Assembly (NCBI RefSeq): GCF_963855985.1
Contig: NC_087105.1
Coordinates: forward strand, 6,140,501 to 6,204,500
Origin: Ostrinia nubilalis
Lineage: Eukaryota; Arthropoda; Insecta; Lepidoptera; Crambidae
Direction: 5' to 3'
DNA length: 64,000 bases
Shown here: piece after piece, positions 56,629-64,000 of the stretch
Position numbering within the stretch: the first letter of the stretch is position 1
Layout of the letters: each line of letters opens with the position of its first letter
Notes under the pieces: generated by a model
Database searches by the model: none
Seen by the model: the letters and a program-made list of their open reading frames with translations, nothing else
What the model was told of the DNA's origin: nothing
Program-made: the position numbers and the translations under genes

Positions 56629-59600
56629 AAAACTGCGTAACTATCGCTACTTTTACTCAAATGTACTGACATAACAAAATAGACATAACTTCAAAATTGA
56701 AAAATAAACTGGGAGACTTGTTCAATGTTTTTCTTGATTGCTATTACGATAAGTGTACATTATCTTTCCCAGCTGTTGGGTTATATTATATTATATAATG
56801 TTAATACTTGAAAACATTTCAAAACCTGTATACATTAGGGGATACATTATATCGAAATGCTATATTTTGAGCTAAATGTTGGTCAACAAGTATGTGGCAC
56901 TTTCGAGAGATTGCTCCATGTTTAAAGTCACGATGTGCGGCATATCCAAAACTACAAAGTAAAATTAAGGCCTATGCACACAATATTTATTCAGGTGTGA
57001 ACATTGAAAGCAAGGTTTAACTTTAAAGGGCTGAGTTCGCCAATGTATACGACGCTTAATGATTACGAGTAAAAGTACCATGACATATTCCTTGAATGAT
57101 GTATTTGACAAAAATTTCCTTGTATTGACAAATTGGCATGTTTCGATACGATCTTTTTTTTTTTAATCATAAGTGCAATATTTTCACCGAATATTTTTGT
57201 ATATTTTTTTATAATTTTCTACGACATTGTTAAATGGATATATTTTTGTGATAGTTGATTGAGTCGTGGATTATTTTCCGATCTGACTACCGTCTACCGC
57301 TAGGTAAATTTATTTTTATGTTCTAGAAGACTATAGATTTAATTGATGTAAAATATAAATACTCTGTTAAAGTGCTTTTTATTTACAAAACCCTGTGTTT
57401 CGATTTGACCTTGTCATAATTTCTGTTGTATTGATCTCTACTATGATTGTAAAATTTTGTATTTTTTTATCACATTGTTAAGAAATTGACAGTACATATT
57501 TGTAGAAATTGTATGGTTATTTTTAGTTCATGAAGTTTCTTTGGTTCTTTCGCCATGATGGCTATTGTATTTGTGGTCACCAGTTGACGCCTCTATCGAG
57601 TCTTTTCGCCTTTTATTTGTTTTTTGATAGCAGCAGATGATAAATATTACTATAGTAAAATATAAATAATTATTTATTGCCATTCATAGATATTGTTCAG
57701 TTGGTCACTAATGATCAAGATTGCTTGTTGTGGTTGTTGTTTTTCGTAGTCTAGTTTTCTTTGAAATGGGAATTGTAAAATATTTTGGCACTTCCGTTGT
57801 ATTTTCGTTTCAATGTTTAACCGTTTCGTTTGTTGTTAACAACAACCAGTCGGTTATTCAACCATCAATGGTGATTTATCTAGTAACCACATTATTTTGA
57901 ACTTATATATCTTGTGTTAAGGTCCAAAATCAATTTTTATCTGATTAAGGGTTATGAAGCGGAATTTCGTGATTGGCATGTGAAATATAAATGAAAGACT
58001 TCTTCAGTCTTCACTTGTGAGGGTTAGGATGAAGAAAAAAAGTGTCAGAAAAAAATATTTTTGTGAAAACTGTTGTTCTGTAATTTTTGCCTTCCAATAT
58101 TCGAAAATTATACACCGAGAAAGTATGTGTCTGGTTACCTCATCAACGACGTTATGATAAGTTGCAATTGAATTTCATTGAAAATCTGTTTAGATATGAG
58201 TTTTAATCAAAATAATTGAGAAAAAAAATCACGTAAACAAACTTATCCTAACTTAAGGTATTTACGGTCACTACCAATGAACTCTGCATAAAGCAGTGTA
58301 ACAGTGTGTAGAACTTTAACGCACAACTTTTTAGAGGAAGTTTCATATTTTTCTCTACGGTCATAAAAGCCGTCTGTCTATTATTTCTGGTCCAATCTTT
58401 GTCTCTACATATTTGGCACGTTCACGTTTTGTGCCATATCTTTTCCTAATAGGTACGAGTACAAATAGTTTTTGCGTATCACGCATTATTTCCCGATTGT
58501 TGTCTGCAATCGATTAAGATTGTGTTCTCTCAAGAGTCTCAGAGGCAATACCAAATTATTTGTGAGACTTATTTGGAAAACGTCAAGGGAAGACGTAATC
58601 CGGGCCCACGTGGTGTCCTGTCTCCTCCATTACAGCTAGAGATAGAGCATAAGTAGAGCTTTAGTTTTCCTTATCAACTATGGCACAAATCTCAATAAAT
58701 AAATAAAAGCTTGAAAAAATAAAAACTCTGCCTATGTTGCAAGTAAATTTGGCTTTGTTTAAAAGTCACCAACATATTTATAACTCAGTATGATCATATA
58801 CATTTACAAAATTTACAGTTACGTCAAAATTCTATAATATTTCCACCGACAGCAATAAGCCTTGGTGTTATTGATTCGGTCCCAACTGAGTGATTTTGTT
58901 ATCAGTATCCAAATTTTTAGAATGTATGTAGTGTTAGCAGATTGCTTGGATTTCCTACGAACTTTGCAGTTTACCCTTTCTTTCATTCGCACCAGCATTT
59001 TTGCGCCGTGCTTAAAGCAATGGTAACCATGAGCTTTTCGTCTGAAATCGAGGTGCATGTAGCGTAGCTTCTTTGTGGACAAACGTTTATTCCTAGAATG
59101 ATTCCTAGTACTTTCATCTTTAATTTAAGGCGCTCCATTTTCGGCGTCTCACTTTTCTTGTGGTTTTTGGTTAATGTAGAGTTCAGCAAAAAGTCTTCTT
59201 AAAATAAATAATATCAATAAAGGTTTCATCTTCTCATGTTTTCTCAGATTATGGTTCTAATTGAGTTTAGTAATTGTGAGATTGTAGCAGAAATCATCTA
59301 ATGTCCTTAAAACAGAAAGACGTGTGGTAACTGTACCGCCGTATTTCCCAAAGTTTGTTAAAGGTGTCGATTTTGTGCTGATTTTACCGACAAATAAAAA
59401 TCGGGAAGGTTTTGTTTTAAAGGGCTGGGGCATTGGCTGGGGCTAGCTCATTACACAAGAAAATTGGATAATAGAGATGAGTGTAGTAAAAAGTATATTT
59501 TTTGAACCAATTAATACAACGACTACTAAAGCGTTCTTTCTATGCTTGTAAATTGTTTAGAATAGAATAAGTAGAATAGTTTTTAGTTTCGCAGGTTGCG

Positions 59601-59699
59601 CCGGTTAGTTCATTATTTTAATTCTGGTTCAGTTCAGTATTACATCGAGTTTCGTATTTGCTACATTCCAATTTAGAACTCTACATAACTTATCGTTTC

Positions 59700-59800
59700 C
59701 TTCCCTTAATACGTCTCTGTCGATTGAACTGCGCTCGCGCCGATCGACAGGGCGGAGCTTCTACAAGGGGCGTGACATCACCGACCAATAACATTGACGC
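59700..59800. promoter_or_regulatory. GC-rich block with CCAAT and GC boxes
   Basis: Contains GGGCGGAGC, GGGGCGTGAC and GACCAATAAC within 60 bases in AT-rich surroundings. It could be a promoter, but no transcript is identified. Confidence 0.25.
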
Positions 59801-59989
59801 ATATTGGTGCTCAAGTATTGCCGTAGTAAATTAAATAGGCACTCTTACTCTACGGCCATAACAAATAAAAATTAAGAAATAAATTGTTTCAAATAACAAA
59901 TTGATAGTTCGCTCTAAAAATAATGGAAATCACTGCACTAAATATTGATGAGCATGGGAATCTAAGGAGCTAAGAAATAATCGATCTAG

Positions 59990-60860
59990 AATCCCCCTAG
60001 GGCTCGATTTGGGACTGTATGGTCTTGTGCGTGATTCAAGTATTTCTTGAAATCCAGTTTTGCCTAGGCTTTGCAAATGCTCAGTGTGAACAAGTGCATT
60101 GTCCTACAAAAACAGGACTCCTCTCGTCACTTTGCCTCTTTTTTCGATCGCCACTTGACGCACTTTTGTCAACAATGAAGAGTAATAATCATTATTCGTT
60201 ATCATTATTAGTTATAGGAAGGCAATCAATTAATAAAATTCCTCCAAAATCCCAAAATTAACAGTGGCTATGAGATTGGATGTCGATCGCTCCACTTTAA
60301 ATTTCCGTGGCAGCTTTTCTTCTTTTTCAGTCCACTTATTTGACTCTAGATCGTACCTACTGACGGAAATATGTTTTATCAACATTGACAAAGTCGGAAG
60401 AAACATTGTCAGGATTATCGCCACAGCAGATGTCCAAAAACTCCATAAATGATGACTCGACGCTGCTTGTCCAACGGAATGAGCATTTTTCGTTCGCACC
60501 TATCGTGCGCACATCAGCTATTTCATGTGCAAATGAGTGTGTAAAATCGCCGATTAGTTCCTTGCTAATTAATGCCTATGGCATCAGCTATCTGCTACAA
60601 CTTGATTCGCCGATATTCTAAAATAAGTTTCTTTACTTTTTCAATATTTTCTTCTTTAGATAACGGCGTTATTTGACCACTGTGACTCTCTGTCATGCTT
60701 TTAAACTCTCGGCTCCAACACTTTATGGTGGAATATGAAGGTCTAGACTCCCCATAAACTGTCAACATCTATTCAAATATGTGTTTCCGTCGGTGATTTG
60801 TCTTTTCTGCGAAGAATTTTATGACAGCTCTATTTATTTATTTAATTTGAATGAATTATC
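59990..60860 (-). pseudogene. Mariner-type transposase relic
   Basis: From about 60850 leftward the minus strand reads, through stops and shifts, RAVIKFFAEKTNHRRKHIFE, LTVYGESRPSYSTIKCWSRE, LSKEENIEKVKKLILEYRRI, QIADAIGIN, and later FWDFGGILLIDCLP. This is the order of mariner (SETMAR-like) transposase: N-terminal helix-turn-helix, then the catalytic domain. It is clearly non-functional. I did not find its terminal repeats. Confidence 0.75.
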
Positions 60861-61029
60861 TAGTTTAACATTATCTACTTATTTCATAATTTATTTAAAT
60901 TGAAATGAATTTACCTACCCACAGTTTGCCTTCTCCGATCTACTTGTCAAGTCAGTAATTATTTGCTCATTTGAAAGTAAAAATGTTTGTTACGCCTGAC
61001 CTATGCCTGTTGTTTGTGTCGTGGCTGTA

Positions 61030-61105
61030 TGCCGGCGCACGCGCATGTCTGTGGCGCTGACGTCACCCGCCCCTTGCTGGGGGCGGGGCTAGCGTGTAGA
61101 TAACA
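61030..61105. promoter_or_regulatory. CRE and GC-box cluster
   Basis: GCTGACGTCACCCGCCCCTT includes a perfect CRE (TGACGTCA), followed by GGGGGCGGGGC, which pairs with the upstream CCCGCCCC. It looks like a promoter core, but no gene is assigned to it. Confidence 0.3.
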
Positions 61106-61406
61106 TTGTGTGTTATGTGCCTACCTGATTATTTCTATTGCAGGCATTGATATAATTCGCAGAAACCAGATAATTGTTTTGGCGGTAATTTTTACTTACT
61201 ACTACTGGGGAGCAACAAATGTTTTTCCCACTATGGATTGAATTATAATTTAAAAAATTGTATTTCCATTCTCAGATGAGAGTTTTTAATTACCTATGAT
61301 TTTGTTACAATTTCATGCCTCTAAAGTTTTGGAATAGGTAAGTTAATTTTGATGAAATTTTATTCATAGCATTAAAATAAAAAAGTGGAATAATTAACTT
61401 GCGATA

Positions 61407-61624
61407 TCTATACTAATATTATAAATGCGAAAGTAACTGTCTGTCTCTCTTTTACGCCAAAACCACTGAACTATTTTGATGAAATTTGGCATAGAGATAG
61501 TTTGAGTCCCGGGAAAGGACATAGGATAGTTTTTATCCCGGTTTTTGAAACAGGGACGCGCGCGATATAGTTTTTCTGTTACAGACAAAATTCCACACGG
61601 GCGAAGCCGCGGGCGGAAAGCTAG
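61407..61624 (+). mobile_element. Helitron-like non-autonomous element
   Basis: Starts TCTATACTAATATTATAAAT, ends with the hairpin CACGGGCGAAGCCGCGGGC and AAGCTAG followed by T. It is a diverged relative of 34679-34884 and has no gene. Confidence 0.75.
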
Positions 61625-62196
61625 TACATAATAAAATGTTGTTTTACCTATATTAATCGATATTAAACCAAATATTGCCCTACGTACGTCTCTCATAGCA
61701 GTTAGGAACGAAACGTTGCCATTGCCACACTTCTCACATACCTACAGCAGTAGCTACGAATTCAAACGTTGCCATACTTCTGAAATATACTGAATCAAAC
61801 GTTGTCATTCTTCACAGTTCGCAGCGATAACGAAACGTTTCCATACCTCTCCGTATTCGTTTTACCTGGAAATTAGCTTCTGTTTAGGAAATAGGGCCAT
61901 TGTGATAGTTTTTGTAAAATGAGTGAATTTAGTAAAGTTGATGATTGGATTCTAGATCCTAAATATTAGGATAAAAATTGGTTGGTTAAGTTGATTTTAA
62001 ACTTCTAAGCTGGCAAAATGCATTGTGCATTGTGTTGAGTGGAATAACTAAATTGATTGTACAAAACATTAACATTGTACCGAAAAATATTTTTTTGCGG
62101 TAAAGACCCTTAATCAGTACTATGTATTTGTGGTGTATGTTGTTATGAGGTATGATTATTGGACAAAAATGAAATACAGTAATGCATTAAAAATAT

Positions 62197-62202
62197 TTTA
62201 TT
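62197..62202 (-). terminator. Polyadenylation signal of the 3'-most gene
   Basis: AATAAA on the minus strand, about 135 bases after the proposed stop at 62336. A second AATAAA-like run is adjacent. Confidence 0.5.
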
Positions 62203-62335
62203 ACAATAAAATAATTATAAATAAAAATACTTTACAGGGAAAAATATACAATTAAACTAACATCGAAATAACACAACTTAATGTAATTTACAAGTACCTA
62301 AGTATCTAGAACTTAACACTAACATGCAAATTAAC

Positions 62336-63925
62336 CTAACCCCCGGGAAGCGGCATGTACCTGAAATTAAAACAAGAAAGATTAGTAAGTTCAATATTCG
62401 TCGTTTTCTATTTCAATATTGAAATAGACTACTGATATTTGCGAAAAGTTAAATTCGATGTGAAGTTCAGTATCATTTAAGGTGAAAAATAAACTCACCC
62501 GATATACTCCGGAGTCAATTTCCCCTCCCGCGCTTCCAATTTCAGTTCCCACCTAGAACAAGAACAAAACATGTTATTTACGACCGATAAAGATTATGGA
62601 ACAAAATATAAAATTATATTTGTATAAAAACGAGTGCTTACCAGTTCTGGCTCACAACTGTCAACTGTTGAAGTATAGCGCCACCAACCGGTCCACCTCC
62701 GCCAGCCCCTCACCTGTGGACAAGCGGCGCGCGTTAGACAACCCGGTGATGAACTTAACTTGCTAGAAATCGAACTGCTCATAAAAGATGATTGACTTAC
62801 GTGTGACGTCGTCTAGGAGCTGGTTGGTGGCTGGTGGTGATGGAAAGACGCTGTCCATGTCCTGTGGGCAAAGAAAAGAGAGTTTAGAAAAATGGAAAGA
62901 ACGCACCAATCTAGAAGTAATCTTAATTATAAAGTACATAGTAATGATCCAGGAAAGGCTAGATTACTTACAATATCGTGTATGTCTGGCAACTCTGGCA
63001 ATTCTGGCATCTCTGTATCCTGTAGCTCTGACAATGCTTGCATTTCTAGGCTCGTCCAGATGTCTAGGGCTATCTGCTGTTCTTCTCCGCATAAAGGAAC
63101 CGGTTCAAAGTCCTGTGGAAACAAGGCATAAGTTTAGAAATCAGAATATCATAATAAATAAAAATTACTATAATAGTATTGAAACTGCTTCGATGAATAC
63201 AAAACACTCACGTAATCGAGGATCTCCTGGATGGTGACCGCTGTAGCCGCCACTTCCGCGCACGCTTGCTGCTCCGCCACTAGAAGTAGAGCACAGACCA
63301 CGATGAGAACATGTATCAATGTATCAAATATAAAATGTATAAAACTGGACAATTCTCTGAATTGGTCAAGGAATAAATGTTTGACTTACCAGGGTCACCG
63401 TTGTGGAGCATGTTGTTGTCTGGTGGTGGTAGAAGGCAGCTAGTGTCCATTTCCTGTCGGCAAAAATAATAATAAAGTTACTTATGTTATCAGCCAAAGG
63501 CGCACAAATTCTATAAGTAATGTGTAACATGACTGTAGCAAATAGTGCTCCAGGAAAGAATTACTTACAATATCCTGTGGTTCTGGCATCCCAAGTCCTG
63601 CCCAGTTGTCACTGAACGTCAGGCTTTGTTCCTCGGTAAAGGGAACTGATCCAAAGTCCTGTGTGTGGCCGTAGTCAAACGCAGCTACTTCTTGCAGCTC
63701 CGCCACTAGAAAAGAATAAAAAAGCATGATGAGAAATTAAAATCACTAATTGAAAAATGCAATAAGTGTGGAAAATAAGTCTTAAAGTCAAATCTTACAT
63801 TTTGCCTGCAGCTCGCCGTTGTAAGCGCGCTGTTTATCCGCCTCTTTCTCCACAGCTAGAACTTTGTCTTGCAAGTCTAGGATGTAGTTAGCGGCGTCCT
63901 TGTAGCGCATTTGCTTGATCTCCTT
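62336..63925 (-). CDS. 3' part of an acidic protein with duplicated exon block, unrecognised
   Basis: Nine exons in frame, minus strand: 63925-63799, 63705-63569, 63453-63390, 63279-63212, 63112-62972, 62861-62801, 62708-62642, 62552-62499 and 62360-62336. The 5' end lies beyond the window. The first exon is helical and charged (KEIKQMRYKDAANYILDLQD, then KVLAVEKEADKQR), possibly a dimerising helix. The next exons form two related blocks: AELQEVAAFDYGHTQ, DFGSVPFTEEQSL, EMDTSCLLPPPDNN against AEQQACAEVAATA, DFEPVPLCGEEQQ, DMDSVFPSPPATNQ. Many acidic and Leu residues (LSELQDTEMPELPELPDIHD) suggest an activation domain. The end reads NWWELKLEAREG, then YMPLPGG stop. Two acceptors 5 bases apart precede exon 7; the upstream one gives REGLAEVDRLVALYFNS stop. 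A bZIP or bHLH factor is possible; I cannot confirm it. Confidence 0.65.
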
Positions 63926-64000
63926 CTGAAAAAGTAAGGGAAATGTTATTGACAAGTACTATTTTTATTAGAAAAGAAAAATGAATGGCCGTGTATAGTG

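Larger units (their letters stand above)
55912..59989. other. Max 3' flank and intergenic DNA
   Basis: The Max 3' UTR must start here; several AATAAA-like hexamers (for example near 56325 and 56704) could end it. No further coding region is supported. The minus-strand frames at 58819-59189 are Lys/Arg-rich and unrecognised. Most is AT-rich. Confidence 0.35.

Noticed and set aside
58819..59189. Two overlapping minus-strand Lys/Arg-rich frames
   Set aside because: Considered as a zinc-finger fragment, but the Cys and His spacing does not fit a family I know.

Overview
The window is eukaryotic nuclear DNA, almost certainly from a moth or butterfly (Lepidoptera). The evidence is short coding exons with GT-AG introns, AT-rich intergenic DNA, Tc1/mariner, MITE, Helitron-like and non-LTR retrotransposon debris of lepidopteran type, and insect-like orthologues of conserved genes. 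I rebuilt exons by hand from reading frame, splice sites and homology recalled from the families. No search was run.

Layout. 0-1.4 kb: one internal exon (minus strand) of an unrecognised gene, with a partial tandem copy of its 3' end. 4.1-5.3 kb: complete ATP synthase subunit d (plus, three exons). 5.3-24 kb: no convincing gene. It holds mobile elements, including two very long palindromic Tc1/mariner derivatives (16.0-17.6 and 19.3-20.9 kb), an element with repeated TTGCCCA motifs (13.4-14.8 kb) and a SINE with a LINE-like tail. 24.2-41.9 kb: the whole exocyst subunit Sec10/EXOC5 gene (minus, 14 exons, 724 aa), with introns full of transposons and arrays of partial exon copies. 44.9-46.0 kb: an intronless testis-specific-type Ser/Thr kinase (plus), head to head with Sec10. 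46.2-50.5 kb: three tandem minus-strand genes for small secreted proteins with the same intron phases (1, then 0). 51.2-55.9 kb: a divergent pair, an 85-aa acidic helical protein (minus) and the bHLH-zipper factor Max (plus). A young 1.54 kb LTR element lies in their shared upstream region. 56-62 kb: no gene seen, a mariner relic and a few other repeats. 62.3-64 kb: the 3' part of a minus-strand gene for an acidic protein whose exons are a duplicated block.

The main observation crosses gene boundaries. Five exons of three genes (the first exon, Sec10 exons 11, 12 and 13, and Max exon 3) each have extra copies of their 3' end plus 5' splice site in the downstream intron, without the acceptor. 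In Sec10 introns 12 and 13 these form arrays of many decoy donors. Differences between one Sec10 copy and its parent exon are 11 synonymous and 1 conservative. I see no sign of an operon, CRISPR or bacterial feature. The genes are ordinary housekeeping or tissue-specific loci and I see no shared pathway among them.
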